Below the pieces are notes generated by a model, which saw only the letters and a program-made list of their open reading frames with translations, had not been told where the DNA came from and searched no databases. The translations under genes were made by a program, and so were the position numbers. From CAZTXD01 sp964617995 (GTDB lineage Bacteria > Actinomycetota > Acidimicrobiia > Spongiisociales > ZC4RG35), in assembly GCA_964617995.1 (NCBI GenBank), contig CAZTXD010000020.1, forward strand, positions 1 through 36,296: a DNA stretch of 36,296 bases, given 5' to 3'. How positions within the stretch are numbered: the stretch's first letter is position 1; each line of letters starts with the position of its first letter. Shown in pieces: positions 14,918 through 22,939 of the stretch.

Positions 14918-15265
14918 ATGAGCAACAAGCACCTGTGGGTCGCAGCGGTGGTCATCGTCGGCGTCTGGATGCTGGTCGACGCTGTTGGCAGCGCCGGCAG
15001 CGACCAGGCGACAACCACTACCACCGTCTTCGCCTCCGAGGACCTGTTAGACGACTATCAGGATGCGTGGGGAGGCGACGTCTCCGGTACCATCGCTCTC
15101 TACGTGACAGCGGTGGACACCCGGTCGTGGGGGCTCGAGGTGGCCGTGCAGTCCTCTGAGATGGAAGTTGCCGAATGGGCCTGTGGCAACGTGAAGGCCA
15201 TGTTGGGGTGGGAGCGGAGAGTTGAGGTGTGGTCCGAGGGCGGCCAGTCGCTCACCTCCTGTTAG
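14918..15265 (+). CDS. Small membrane-anchored protein on opposite strand (moron candidate)
   Basis: 115 residues. One N-terminal membrane helix (HLWVAAVVIVGVWMLVDAVG, 5-24), a Thr-rich linker (QATTTTTV), then a soluble domain of about 75 residues with two cysteines (EWACGN and the C-terminal SC), possibly disulfide-bonded outside the membrane. No family recognised. It is the only plus-strand gene inside the head module and has its own upstream and downstream non-coding DNA, so it is probably expressed from the prophage; superinfection exclusion is one possible role (inference). Confidence 0.7.
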   Translation: MSNKHLWVAAVVIVGVWMLVDAVGSAGSDQATTTTTVFASEDLLDDYQDAWGGDVSGTIALYVTAVDTRSWGLEVAVQSSEMEVAEWACGNVKAMLGWERRVEVWSEGGQSLTSC

Positions 15266-15269
15266 ACCG

Positions 15270-15284
15270 CTTTCCGGCCGAAAG
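15270..15284 (+). terminator. Possible weak terminator after plus-strand gene
   Basis: CTTTC-cggcc-GAAAG followed by TTTG, 4 bp after the stop of the 115-residue protein. The stem is only 5 bp, so this is a weak call; it also faces the converging gene at 15290. Confidence 0.3.
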
Positions 15285-15289
15285 TTTGC

Positions 15290-15469
15290 TCAGGCGTCGG
15301 CGTGGCGCTTCTCGGTGGTGAAGTTCCCTCGAGGGCAGTGGAGTATTCCGTCGCGTTCTTCGAGTGGCTCCCCGTCGATGGGGCAGGCGACGAGAGGGTC
15401 GGGGTGGCGGGCGTCTTCGATCGCCTCGTTGACGATGTCGCCGTAGCCGCCCCAATCCCGGTAGGTCAT
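15290..15469 (-). CDS. Small zinc-binding head-module protein
   Basis: 59 residues (MTYRDWGGYGDIVNEAIEDA...) with CPIDGEPLEE and LHCPRGNFTT, a split C...C pattern common in small actinophage proteins beside capsid genes. ATG 15469 overlaps the upstream stop (ATGA). An arginine-rich ORF in another frame over the same bases is a shadow. Function unknown. Confidence 0.72.
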   Translation of the reverse strand: MTYRDWGGYGDIVNEAIEDARHPDPLVACPIDGEPLEERDGILHCPRGNFTTEKRHADA

Positions 15470-15702
15470 CCTGTCGAAGCAGCTTCGTACGAGAGGATGG
15501 TCTTCCGGGGTTTTCTGGCTTCGGCTTCGAGGGTTTTCACCCGGTCGGCGTCTTCGGGATGGTCGGCCAGGTAGGCGACAACCTCGTCGGCCTTGTGGTC
15601 GGCCGGGTCGAAGTCGGGTGCCGACGTCTCCGCGCCTGTGTCCCCGCCGAGGAGGTCAGCGGGGACACCGGTCGGTCCACCGTGGCGCGTGATCTTCGGC
15701 AT
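15466..15702 (-). CDS. Small conserved head-module protein
   Basis: 78 residues: a flexible start (MPKITRHGGPTGVPADLLGG) then a helical region (DEVVAYLADHPEDADRVKTLEAEA) ending in RKTILSYEA. This resembles the small protein placed between capsid and connector genes in actinophages; function unknown, perhaps head completion. ATG 15702 shares a base with the previous stop (TGATG). Confidence 0.68.
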   Translation of the reverse strand: MPKITRHGGPTGVPADLLGGDTGAETSAPDFDPADHKADEVVAYLADHPEDADRVKTLEAEARKPRKTILSYEAASTG

Positions 15703-16187
15703 CAGGCAGCGTTCGGGTTGGCCAGGTTCTGCGGTGCCCGCTGCACGGCGAGATCCCGGAGCAGGTAGAGCACTGCGGTGACATCGGCCGTGGCCTGGGA
15801 TCCTGCGTTGACGAGAACATGGGTGAACCCGTCTGAGAGCTGGTCGGCTTCCACCTCGATGACCACAAGCTCGTCCTCGGAGCCGTCGGCGGTGAACGTG
15901 GCAGCCGCCGTCTGCGTCTCTTCGGTCCACGTCTCCGCCGCCGTCAACGGATCCTCGCCTTTCCGGTAGTACTTGTCGATGATCGCCAGGTTCTGGGCGG
16001 TGCCACCGGAGGGCGCATTCGCCTCCTGAAGCGTGTAGACCGTGTTCCCGGTGCCCTTCTTCCTGAAGATGACGATGGTCACACCACCGGCGTTCTTCAG
16101 GTTGACTCGCTGTCCGGTCGCACCGGCCGCGACGTCTGCCGGGGCGATGCCGGCGACTATGTCGAATTGTCTGCCGAGAGCTTGCAT
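15702..16187 (-). CDS. Small capsid-associated protein (decoration candidate)
   Basis: 161 residues directly after the major capsid gene. Predicted beta-rich: GRQFDIVAGIAPADVAAGA, RVNLKNAGGVTIVIFRKKG, TFTADGSEDELVVIEVEA. Position and size fit a capsid decoration or stabilisation protein, but no named family is certain. AAGGA lies 10-11 nt before ATG 16187. Confidence 0.68.
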   Translation of the reverse strand: MQALGRQFDIVAGIAPADVAAGATGQRVNLKNAGGVTIVIFRKKGTGNTVYTLQEANAPSGGTAQNLAIIDKYYRKGEDPLTAAETWTEETQTAAATFTADGSEDELVVIEVEADQLSDGFTHVLVNAGSQATADVTAVLYLLRDLAVQRAPQNLANPNAA

Positions 16188-16246
16188 CAGCTCATTCCTT
16201 CCTGTTGGGGGCGGGGCTTGATGTCATCTCCTGCCGCCCTTGCTTG
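16188..16246. other. 59-bp gap after capsid gene
   Basis: Contains the ribosome-binding site of the next gene and a G-rich run (GGGGGCGGGG). I see no clear terminator or promoter. Confidence 0.4.
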
Positions 16247-17785
16247 TCAGGCGGCCAGCTTGACCACGGGGGACAGCGGGTCGCCGTTCTTCGGTGTGAT
16301 CGCGGCGGGCAGCCACGGCCGGCCGTCGACACGTTCGATCACCCGCAGCTCACGCTCGTCGTGCATGAACCGGGAGTGTTCGGAGGTGTCGATGGAGACG
16401 GCCTGGCGGTCTCCGATCAGATAGTGGGAGAAGTCGACGAACGCCAGGTCGCCGGCGGAACCGAGAGCCGGGTTCTTCTCCGAGATCAGCAGCGGCCGGC
16501 CCAGGATCGACAGGGTGGGGCTGCCGGCAATGTTGGAGCCCTGGACGATGCCGATCCACGACCCGCCGACGTTCTCCGACCCGGCGACGTTCTGGATGAC
16601 GTGGCTCAGGTTCAACAGCTGCGGCAGGGTGGTCTGGTTGGCCACCCAGACCCCGCGGGCCATCGACTGGGGCAGCATCCTCGAGAACATGGTGAAGATG
16701 TCGATCGGCTGGATCTCGTTGCTGGCGGAGCGGCTGACTGCGATCGCCGCGTCCGAGTTGTAGAAGCCGAGCGGCTCGCCGGCTCCGGATCCGGTGAGGA
16801 AGGCGAGGTCCTCGTAGTAGGCGAGGCCTCCGGGGAGGGCTGCGGTGAGCCACGTCGACAGGGCGGTGGCGTCGTTCCACAGCTCGTTGGGGACCCGGGC
16901 GCCTCCGGTCAGCTTCTTCGCGTTCAGCTCGACCCGGCCGAACTTGGCTTTGGTGGCGACGACCTCGCCGGACTCCTCGGTCCAGAAGAAGATCATCCCG
17001 CCGAACACCGAGTCGGCGTGTGACTGGGCGTCGACGTAGGGGATCTTCTGGGAGAGCGACGTCATGGTGATCACCGTCGCCCGGGAGCGGACCACCGACT
17101 GTTCGAGGGCCAGCTGGAGGATCTCAGAGCGCATCCGCTCGGGGATCAGGAACCCGGCTGAGGCGGGGTCCTTCGACGAGTAGTTGTTCTGCACCTCGGT
17201 GACCTTGGCGAACATGTCCCTCTCGGCGTCGGTGCGGTGGGGGATCTTGGGGTTGATCAGCTTGGCGAACACACCAAGGTCGTCGACCACCTTGTCGAGC
17301 GGGGCGCCGGGGGCGTACTTGTTGTAGGCGGCGTTCCGCTTCGAGCTCGAGGCGAGCTTGTGGTTGGGCTGGCCGTCGACCAGGTTCTGAATCAGATCCT
17401 CGATTTTCACCTGGTGGTCCAAGACCTCCTGGGGGACCCGGCCCTCGACACCGTTGTCCTTGAGCATCTCCATCACCGTGGTGGCGGCGTCTGAGGCGAT
17501 CTGCTTGGAGAGGTCCTCCCCCTTGTTGGTCGCCTTGGTGTAGGCGGCGAGGAACTCTTTGGTCTTCTCAGCGTCGGCGAACACCGTCTGGCGCTTCTCG
17601 TCGTCGGCCAAGAACTCGACCATCTCCTCCGCCGTCTCCGGGATGGTGATGGTGTCGACCTTCTCGGCGAACACGTACAGCCCGGTCTGGGCGAGCAGCG
17701 AGGACCGGTAGCGGGCCCGGCCGTCGACACGGCCCACATGGCCGGTGATGTACGGGTAGGAGAGGGTGGGCGTCTTGTCCATCAT
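16247..17785 (-). CDS. Major capsid protein, HK97 fold
   Basis: 512 residues. The first 200 or so are helical and charged (AEEMVEFLADDEKRQTVF, EDLSKQIASDAATTV), as expected for an HK97-type delta (scaffold) domain removed by the adjacent protease. The rest is the capsid fold: SAGFLIPERMRSEILQLA, VRSRATVITMTSLSQKIPY, WTEESGEVVATKAKFGRVEL, LAFLTGSGAGEPLGF and the C-terminal ERVDGRPWLPAA. ATGATG at 17785/17782 overlaps the protease stop; AGGAG lies 8 nt before the first ATG. Confidence 0.93.
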   Translation of the reverse strand: MMDKTPTLSYPYITGHVGRVDGRARYRSSLLAQTGLYVFAEKVDTITIPETAEEMVEFLADDEKRQTVFADAEKTKEFLAAYTKATNKGEDLSKQIASDAATTVMEMLKDNGVEGRVPQEVLDHQVKIEDLIQNLVDGQPNHKLASSSKRNAAYNKYAPGAPLDKVVDDLGVFAKLINPKIPHRTDAERDMFAKVTEVQNNYSSKDPASAGFLIPERMRSEILQLALEQSVVRSRATVITMTSLSQKIPYVDAQSHADSVFGGMIFFWTEESGEVVATKAKFGRVELNAKKLTGGARVPNELWNDATALSTWLTAALPGGLAYYEDLAFLTGSGAGEPLGFYNSDAAIAVSRSASNEIQPIDIFTMFSRMLPQSMARGVWVANQTTLPQLLNLSHVIQNVAGSENVGGSWIGIVQGSNIAGSPTLSILGRPLLISEKNPALGSAGDLAFVDFSHYLIGDRQAVSIDTSEHSRFMHDERELRVIERVDGRPWLPAAITPKNGDPLSPVVKLAA

Positions 17786-18480
17786 TTCACGAGCTCCTCG
17801 AGCGGGTTGGCGAACAGGTCAGAGAAATCCACAGGCGCGAGCGTATCCGGCTTTCCAGATTCTTCCAGGACCGTCGGGTCGTCGACCTTCGAGTCGGAGT
17901 CCTTCTTGGGGGAGACCACCTCGTCGGCCAGGCCGGCTTCGACAGCCTGGGAGTCTTTGAACCAGGTCTCGGCGGCCATCAGCTTCTTGAACCGGGATTT
18001 GGAGCGTTTGTCGCCGGAGGCCTCGGCGTAGATGCCGGCGATGATCTCGGTCTGCTCGTCCAAGAAGTCGGCGTAGGCGCGCATGTCCTCGGCGCCGCCG
18101 ATACCGATGCCGTGGGCCTCGTGGATCATCATCTGGGAGTGGGCCAGCATCACCCGCCGGGATCCGGCCTGGGCGATGATCGACGCTCCGGAGGCGGCGA
18201 GGGCGTCCACCTGGGTGGTGACCTCGGCGGAGTGGGAGACCAGCGTGTTGTAGATGGCGATCGAGTCGAACACCGACCCGCCGGGGGAGTTGATCCGGAC
18301 CAGGATCTTGGGGGCGGTGATCTCCCGCAGCTCGGAGATGAACGTTTCGGCGGTGACCGTCCAACCGATCTCGCCGTAGATGATCACCTCGGCGACGTCG
18401 TCGGCGGCCCGGATCTGATACCAGTCGGAGCCTTTGTTGGCGATCGCCTGAATCGCCTCACGACCCTGCAGGAATTTCAT
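17782..18480 (-). CDS. ClpP-like prohead maturation protease
   Basis: 232 residues, ClpP/S14 fold. Motifs: the oxyanion strand VRINSPGGSVFDSIAIYN, nucleophile Ser97 in LAASGAS, and His120 in MMIHEAHG. The third catalytic residue is not assigned. It would cut the scaffold domain from the capsid protein next to it. The C-terminal 40 residues are a linker; a TTCCAG repeat site (17853-17868) lies under it. No good ribosome-binding site precedes ATG 18480. Confidence 0.92.
   Translation of the reverse strand: MKFLQGREAIQAIANKGSDWYQIRAADDVAEVIIYGEIGWTVTAETFISELREITAPKILVRINSPGGSVFDSIAIYNTLVSHSAEVTTQVDALAASGASIIAQAGSRRVMLAHSQMMIHEAHGIGIGGAEDMRAYADFLDEQTEIIAGIYAEASGDKRSKSRFKKLMAAETWFKDSQAVEAGLADEVVSPKKDSDSKVDDPTVLEESGKPDTLAPVDFSDLFANPLEELVK
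17853..17868 (+). repeat. TTCCAG-ATTC-TTCCAG site, copy a
   Basis: TTCCAGATTCTTCCAG, identical to the copy at 18506-18521. Two TTCCAG units are spaced 10 bp, one helical turn. This copy lies in the 3' end of the protease gene, about 70 bp before the capsid start. Confidence 0.6.
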
Positions 18481-18539
18481 GAGTGTGATTCAGCCTACCG
18501 GCGCCTTCCAGATTCTTCCAGCACCCAAATCTCGAGAGC
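18481..18539. promoter_or_regulatory. Portal-protease gap with TTCCAG-ATTC-TTCCAG site, copy b
   Basis: 59-bp gap. The 16-bp site at 18506-18521 is identical to copy a. It lies about 25 bp before the protease start, which lacks a Shine-Dalgarno. The exact repeat of 16 bases in two places, one coding and one not, suggests a protein-binding site. Confidence 0.55.
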
Positions 18540-19790
18540 TCAGTCCTCGGTGACCGGCTCCGGCTCCTCGGAGGTCTCAGCGGCCGAGGACCGACGCTCG
18601 GGGATCCCCACCCACTCCATCGGCGGCAGACCCACCGCCTCGAGCGCCTCCTCGGGGGAGTAGCCGGCCATGACCAGGCTCTGAGCGGACAGAGTCTTCG
18701 CTCGCAGGTCGAGCCGGTCGTCTTTGCGGTCCTCGACCGGGGTGGGGTCGACAAAGTCGAATTCGACGCCGTCGCCGAGCGGCCCGAACAGGGGCAAGAA
18801 CTTGTGGTTGAGGACCTTCTTGAGCCGGTTCAGCCGGGGGATCATCAGCCAGCGGGCGAAGATGAACTCGCCGGCCTCGGCGTTGGCCCGGTTCACCGAC
18901 TCGACGTCGCCGAGCAGCGGCTTGGGGTACCGGTAGCCGCGGCGGATCGACTCGACGTTGAAACCCCGCAGGTCGGCGAACTGCATGTCCCGATGCGAGT
19001 ATTTCCGGTCGACCCACTTCGCCTTCTCCAAGATGGCGACCCGGTGCGCCCGCGAGGTGCCCTGGTGCTGTTGCTCCCAGCGGGAGACCATCTGGTCGAA
19101 CTCGGGGTCGGTCATCGAGTCGTCGACCTCGATGACGCCTCCCGGCTCGGCGCCGTTGCGGAAGAAAAGCGAGTTGTAGATGGCGGCCTGCTGCTCGGAG
19201 TCGATGTCGGCTCCGAGAGACCAGATCGGCGAGAGGCCACGGTATGAGCTCGTCGGGGAGGGCCGGCGCTCGAAGATCACGTCGTTGGGCCGCAGCGGCG
19301 TCTCCTCGCCGTCGAGACTGTGGACATACCCGGTGAGGAACCTGGTGGGATGGGGGACGGGCCGCATCCGGTCGGGTCGCACCGGCCAGATCTCCACCGG
19401 AGGGCCACTGCCCCTCAGCATCGAAGACCGGGCCATGGTCCACCACCACTCGCCGGTGAGCTCGTAATGCTGGAAGGAGGCTTCGATCACCTCGTCCTGG
19501 TCCATGAACGGGTTGGGCTTGTTCCAGACGGTGAGCGCCGGGTGGCGCATGACCGGAGTCCGGTCCTCTTTCCGCTCCGCCTTCGACCACAGGGCCCACT
19601 CGACGGAGGCGACACCGCCGGCGAGACCGTCGACGATGGCGAACAGCGTCGACACCTTCTCCATCGTCTCGAGGTTGTGCCGGCGCCGGTCCTCGCCGGT
19701 GCGGAACCAGCTGCGGATCCCCCGGTCGGGCGCGGTGTGCGGGACCAGGGAACGGTTGGAGACGGTCCGGACCGAGTCGATGAGCGTCAC
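18540..19790 (-). CDS. Portal protein
   Basis: 416 residues, HK97/SPP1-type portal that forms the dodecameric ring for DNA entry. Motifs: VSTLFAIVDGLAGGVASVEW, HPALTVWNKPNPFMDQDE, YELTGEWWWTMAR, SLFFRNGAEPGGVIEV, AKWVDRKYSHRDMQFADLR, RYPKPLLGDVESVNRANAEA. The start is GTG 19790 (VTLIDSVRTVSN), which overlaps the upstream stop as GTGA; the 31 upstream codons are shadow. The C-terminus is acidic. Confidence 0.93.
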   Translation of the reverse strand: MTLIDSVRTVSNRSLVPHTAPDRGIRSWFRTGEDRRRHNLETMEKVSTLFAIVDGLAGGVASVEWALWSKAERKEDRTPVMRHPALTVWNKPNPFMDQDEVIEASFQHYELTGEWWWTMARSSMLRGSGPPVEIWPVRPDRMRPVPHPTRFLTGYVHSLDGEETPLRPNDVIFERRPSPTSSYRGLSPIWSLGADIDSEQQAAIYNSLFFRNGAEPGGVIEVDDSMTDPEFDQMVSRWEQQHQGTSRAHRVAILEKAKWVDRKYSHRDMQFADLRGFNVESIRRGYRYPKPLLGDVESVNRANAEAGEFIFARWLMIPRLNRLKKVLNHKFLPLFGPLGDGVEFDFVDPTPVEDRKDDRLDLRAKTLSAQSLVMAGYSPEEALEAVGLPPMEWVGIPERRSSAAETSEEPEPVTED

Positions 19791-20020
19791 GTCGTCGTCT
19801 TCCCCCGGATGATCGGTTTCTTCGGGATGGTGTGCAGGTAGCAGTGCGGGCCCGGGTTGTAGACCGACAGGCGGGTCTCGCACTCCTCCGCACCGCAGAG
19901 ACGGAAGCCCTCGAAGGCGTGCGGGGCTTTGCCTTCCATGGGCGGCGCCGGCCGGATCAGGTCGGGACCGCCGGGGTGTGTCGTGGCGTTCATCCTCGAT
20001 CGAGAGGCTACCCGCCTCAT
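19787..20020 (-). CDS. Small zinc-binding protein upstream of portal
   Basis: 77 residues with FRLCGAEECETRLSVYNPGPHCYLH: three cysteines and a histidine form a likely zinc site of the type seen in small actinobacterial phage regulators, where TRLS-YN is conserved. ATG 20020 abuts the TTCCAG repeat with no ribosome-binding site; ATG 19993 (MNATTHPGG) is an equally possible start. Function unknown. Confidence 0.65.
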   Translation of the reverse strand: MRRVASRSRMNATTHPGGPDLIRPAPPMEGKAPHAFEGFRLCGAEECETRLSVYNPGPHCYLHTIPKKPIIRGKTTT

Positions 20021-20081
20021 CTGGAAGAACCTGGAAATTGGCGGGCCAGTGGGGATCAGGAAAGATCTCGGTCGGAAAGTT
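20021..20081 (-). promoter_or_regulatory. Gap with TTCCAG-GTTC-TTCCAG site, copy d
   Basis: On the minus strand TTCCAGGTTCTTCCAG (20021-20036) differs from copies a and b at one position and ends directly at the ATG of the next gene. Two further TTTCC boxes lie upstream in the same gap. A promoter or operator for the head operon is plausible; no clear -10/-35 pair is seen. Confidence 0.5.
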
Positions 20082-20330
20082 TCAGCGGGGGCGGCGGTGG
20101 AGATGCCAGGAGGTGACGATCAGGGTGGGACCGAAGGCGATGAGGGCCCATCCGGGCCCGGCGAGGACCCAGACGCCGGTGGGGACGGCGATGAGCCCGG
20201 CGACGTCGAGGACCGCATCCCAGTTCTTCTTCCACCACCAGGCTGTCCGGTGCCGGGCCCGGCTCAACGTCCGGTGGGCGGAGGTGGCGAAGCTGCGGGC
20301 CCGGCTGCGCGCTGTAGTGATCAGGCCCAT
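20082..20330 (-). CDS. Small membrane protein after terminase
   Basis: 82 residues: a basic start (MGLITTARSRARSF, RTLSRARHRTAWWW) then two closely spaced hydrophobic stretches (LDVAGLIAVPTGVWVLAG and WALIAFGPTLIVTSW). Its ATG lies inside the last codons of the terminase gene (10-bp overlap). No family recognised. Confidence 0.65.
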   Translation of the reverse strand: MGLITTARSRARSFATSAHRTLSRARHRTAWWWKKNWDAVLDVAGLIAVPTGVWVLAGPGWALIAFGPTLIVTSWHLHRRPR

Positions 20331-21937
20331 GTCAGCCTGGGACGTCTGGTTGGGGCGGGCTTGAGCATGAGGCACCATAAGGCGCCGGTAGCGGCGACCA
20401 GTGGAGCTGCGTCGACCGGGGAGCGGCGCAGATCCCACGTCCAGGTGTCCCCGGAGGGTTTGGTGGTGGAGTTGGCGGCGGCGGTGTCGAGGGCGGGCTG
20501 GGCCCGGTGGTAGAGCCCGGGGGCGGGGTCGGGCAGCTCGTCGTCGGCGGCGAGGGCGGGGTCGCCGGCACGGATCCGGTCGTAGAACTCGGCGACACCG
20601 TCGACGCCGTTCCACTCGACGACGTCGACGCCGGCTTCGACCAGGTCGTCGATCAGGCTGGAGACGGGAGCGATCGGCTTTGCCGGGGCCTTGCCCTTCT
20701 GGGTTTTCTTGCCTCGGACCGCGACCCGCCAGTTGTGGCGGTGGGTCTCGCCCGGGTCGGTGAGCCAGGGGATGATCCAGTCGACGCCGACGTCGGAGGC
20801 GACCAGCTCGACGTGGGGGCTGCCGTCGGCCCTCCAGCCGGCGACGGCGATGTGGGCCAGGGACCGGTCCCAGGAGACTTCGACGCAGGCGGTGACCGGC
20901 GAGCCGTCAGCGACTTTGGACTCGTCGTCGATGCCGGCTTCCCAGGCGCCGGCGGGGAACGGGCCTTCGACCGTGTGGTCGAGCCACTGGCAGAGGACCT
21001 CCATGCGGAAGATGAACTCGGGATCGTCCAGGGCGTCGATGATGGCGGCCTCGGTGACCCCGTTGGGATGGTTGAGCGACGGGTTGGCCTGAGCCCACCC
21101 TTCCCGGGAGGTGACCGGGGTTCCCGGGGCAGCCGACCATTCGAAGATGGCCAGGTAGTCGGAGGCGACCGCTTCGATGTCTTCGGGCAGCTCGACGGTG
21201 TCCTCCTCGTCGGCGAGCCCGTCGGGGTCGCCCAGGGCGAGGTGGGCTTTCTTCCGCCAGTGGCGGAGGACGATCGAGGCGGCGTCGCCGGCGTTGGACG
21301 CTCCGATCTTCAACGCCATCACCCGGGCCATCTGCGTCTTGGTGACCGCAGCCCAGGCGTCCCAGGTGAGATGCTCCCGGAGCTCGTCGAGAAGCACCAG
21401 GTCCCCGGAGAGGCCACGGCCGCCCTTGCGGGAGGCGGCCGCCACCTTGTAGCGGGGCCTGATCCGCCGGCCGTCGGGCCGTTCGTAACCGTGCAGCCTC
21501 AGATACTTCTTGCCGTTGGTGTAGGAGACCTTGGCGATCTCCGCTTTCAGCTCGGCGTCGGATTCGGCCAGCTCGACCGCCACCTCCCACTGCTCCTCGG
21601 CGACATCGAGATTCTGGGCGGTTCCGATGACCAGCGGCGCCCCGAACACGTACATCCACCAGAGAGAGAGGACCGCCAGGACCAGGCTCTTGCCGTTCTG
21701 GCGGGCGACCAGGATGATGACGGTCCGGAACCGAAAAGACCCGTCGGGCAGCAGCTCGAGCATGTGGATGAGGAGCCACTGCTGCCAGGCGTGGAGGGTG
21801 AGGCCCAGGATGTCGTGGGCGAAAGCGATGACGTCGAAGCCGGCGGACGTCTCCGGGGTGAGCTTGCGGAGCGGGCGGGTCCAGACCCGCGGTGTCTCTT
21901 TGCCGAGGACCTTGGGACGTTCAGTCGTCGTCGTCAT
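20321..21937 (-). CDS. terL: Terminase large subunit
   Basis: 538 residues, the ATP-driven DNA packaging motor. Walker A-type motif VARQNGKS (77-84) and Walker B LVLLDE (180-185) mark the ATPase. The C-terminal half carries the RNase H-like nuclease, with the candidate Asp in VSWDRSLAHIAVAGW and later EWNGVDGVAEFYDR. Start ATG 21937 lies inside the end of the small subunit gene (17-bp overlap) within a GAC trinucleotide run. Headful or cohesive-end packaging cannot be told from this sequence. Confidence 0.94.
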   Translation of the reverse strand: MTTTTERPKVLGKETPRVWTRPLRKLTPETSAGFDVIAFAHDILGLTLHAWQQWLLIHMLELLPDGSFRFRTVIILVARQNGKSLVLAVLSLWWMYVFGAPLVIGTAQNLDVAEEQWEVAVELAESDAELKAEIAKVSYTNGKKYLRLHGYERPDGRRIRPRYKVAAASRKGGRGLSGDLVLLDELREHLTWDAWAAVTKTQMARVMALKIGASNAGDAASIVLRHWRKKAHLALGDPDGLADEEDTVELPEDIEAVASDYLAIFEWSAAPGTPVTSREGWAQANPSLNHPNGVTEAAIIDALDDPEFIFRMEVLCQWLDHTVEGPFPAGAWEAGIDDESKVADGSPVTACVEVSWDRSLAHIAVAGWRADGSPHVELVASDVGVDWIIPWLTDPGETHRHNWRVAVRGKKTQKGKAPAKPIAPVSSLIDDLVEAGVDVVEWNGVDGVAEFYDRIRAGDPALAADDELPDPAPGLYHRAQPALDTAAANSTTKPSGDTWTWDLRRSPVDAAPLVAATGALWCLMLKPAPTRRPRLTWA

Positions 21938-22460
21938 CGTCGTCCGTGGCCACGAAGACGCCGGCGCGGCCGCCCCAGCGTTGGCGGGCCTCTCCCAGCT
22001 TCGACTTGGCCTTGACCTGTTTGATGTTGAGCTTCGACCTGGCGGCGGGAGTGAGGCCGAGGTCCTCGAGGTAGCGGCGGAAAGTGGGGACGGTCACATT
22101 GTCGACCGGGGCGGTGGCGGGCCGCTCGTCCATCCCGTCGATCGTCTTCGCCAGGTCCAGGAGCACCGCCACCGCCGGCTGGTCGAGCGGGGTGAGATGC
22201 TCGGCGTCGGCGACGGCCTGGCGTGTCGCATCGAAGACCGGGCCCTCCACTTTGGGGATCCCCGGCTTGCGTGGCGGCGGCGGCGGGGGCCCGGCGTCGA
22301 CGATGTCGATGATGTCGCCCCGACCGGCACTGTCTGGGATCTCATAGCCGGCCGCGGTGGCGTAGGTCCGCCAGGCGGCGGTGGAGGCGTTGCGGGGAGG
22401 GGGGTCGCCGGCGGGACCGAGGACCCGGTTCACCCGGTCGACCCAGTCGGGGCGGGTCAT
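21921..22460 (-). CDS. terS: Terminase small subunit-like protein
   Basis: 179 residues before the large subunit. The region VTVPTFRRYLEDLGLTPAARSKL matches the C-terminal pattern of actinophage small terminases. A proline-rich segment (PPPPPPRKP) separates an N-terminal part, and the protein ends in seven aspartates encoded by a GAC repeat. It would recognise the packaging site. ATG 22460 overlaps the upstream stop (ATGA). Confidence 0.8.
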   Translation of the reverse strand: MTRPDWVDRVNRVLGPAGDPPPRNASTAAWRTYATAAGYEIPDSAGRGDIIDIVDAGPPPPPPRKPGIPKVEGPVFDATRQAVADAEHLTPLDQPAVAVLLDLAKTIDGMDERPATAPVDNVTVPTFRRYLEDLGLTPAARSKLNIKQVKAKSKLGEARQRWGGRAGVFVATDDDDDDD

Positions 22461-22939
22461 ACCGGTGTCGGCTGGGCGGCGCAGGCACCGACGAAAGAGC
22501 GGATGCCCTCATGCCATGCGCCGTGGCGGTAGACGACCTCGTCGAACTCCTCGAGGTCGTGGGCCCGGATCTTGAGCTCGCCGTTCTCGGGGTCGATGTA
22601 GAAGTGGCAGAGCTCGTGGTCGACGATCGCCGCCCGGGCCTCAGGCGCGGCGTCCTGCCAGTACTCGAGAGCGATCTCCATGACGAAGAAGGTGTGGTCG
22701 GCCGCGACCGCATCCAAGAAGTCGTCGGGTGCTTCGCCAGCGGCGAGAGCGACGAGGAAAGCGTTGAGGCCCATCACCCGCAAGGCCCGGCCGAGGACGA
22801 TCCGGTCCCGGGACCGCGACGGCGGGGAGCGGAACACGTAGACGATCGGCGCCGAAGCGAGATCCGAGTGATACTCGGCGATGAGCGGCATTGCGGTGGC
22901 GGCTACATCGGGCGCCGGGAGATATGTCGCGGCGCCCAT
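22457..22939 (-). CDS. Putative phage metallopeptidase (HExxH)
   Basis: 160 residues. The HELCH zinc-protease motif (108-112) is preceded by ARAAIVD and followed by RAHDLEEFDEVVYRHGAW, the pattern of the putative phage metallopeptidase family encoded near terminases. Substrate unknown. The start MGAATYLPAP at 22939 is chosen because it shares one base with the upstream stop; ten extra upstream codons are possible. Confidence 0.82.
   Translation of the reverse strand: MGAATYLPAPDVAATAMPLIAEYHSDLASAPIVYVFRSPPSRSRDRIVLGRALRVMGLNAFLVALAAGEAPDDFLDAVAADHTFFVMEIALEYWQDAAPEARAAIVDHELCHFYIDPENGELKIRAHDLEEFDEVVYRHGAWHEGIRSFVGACAAQPTPV

Noticed and set aside
15252..15455. Arginine-rich 67-codon minus-strand frame
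   Set aside because: Shadow of the 59-residue zinc-binding protein at 15290-15469, which has an ATGA-coupled start and a recognisable cysteine pattern.
18577..19893. 438-codon minus-strand frame over the portal gene
   Set aside because: Arginine/proline/alanine-rich shadow frame; the portal frame has all expected motifs.
20507..22015. 502-codon plus-strand open frame
   Set aside because: It is antisense to the terminase large subunit, whose motifs and spacing are clear; the translation is Gly/Asp/Val-rich as expected for a high-GC antisense frame.
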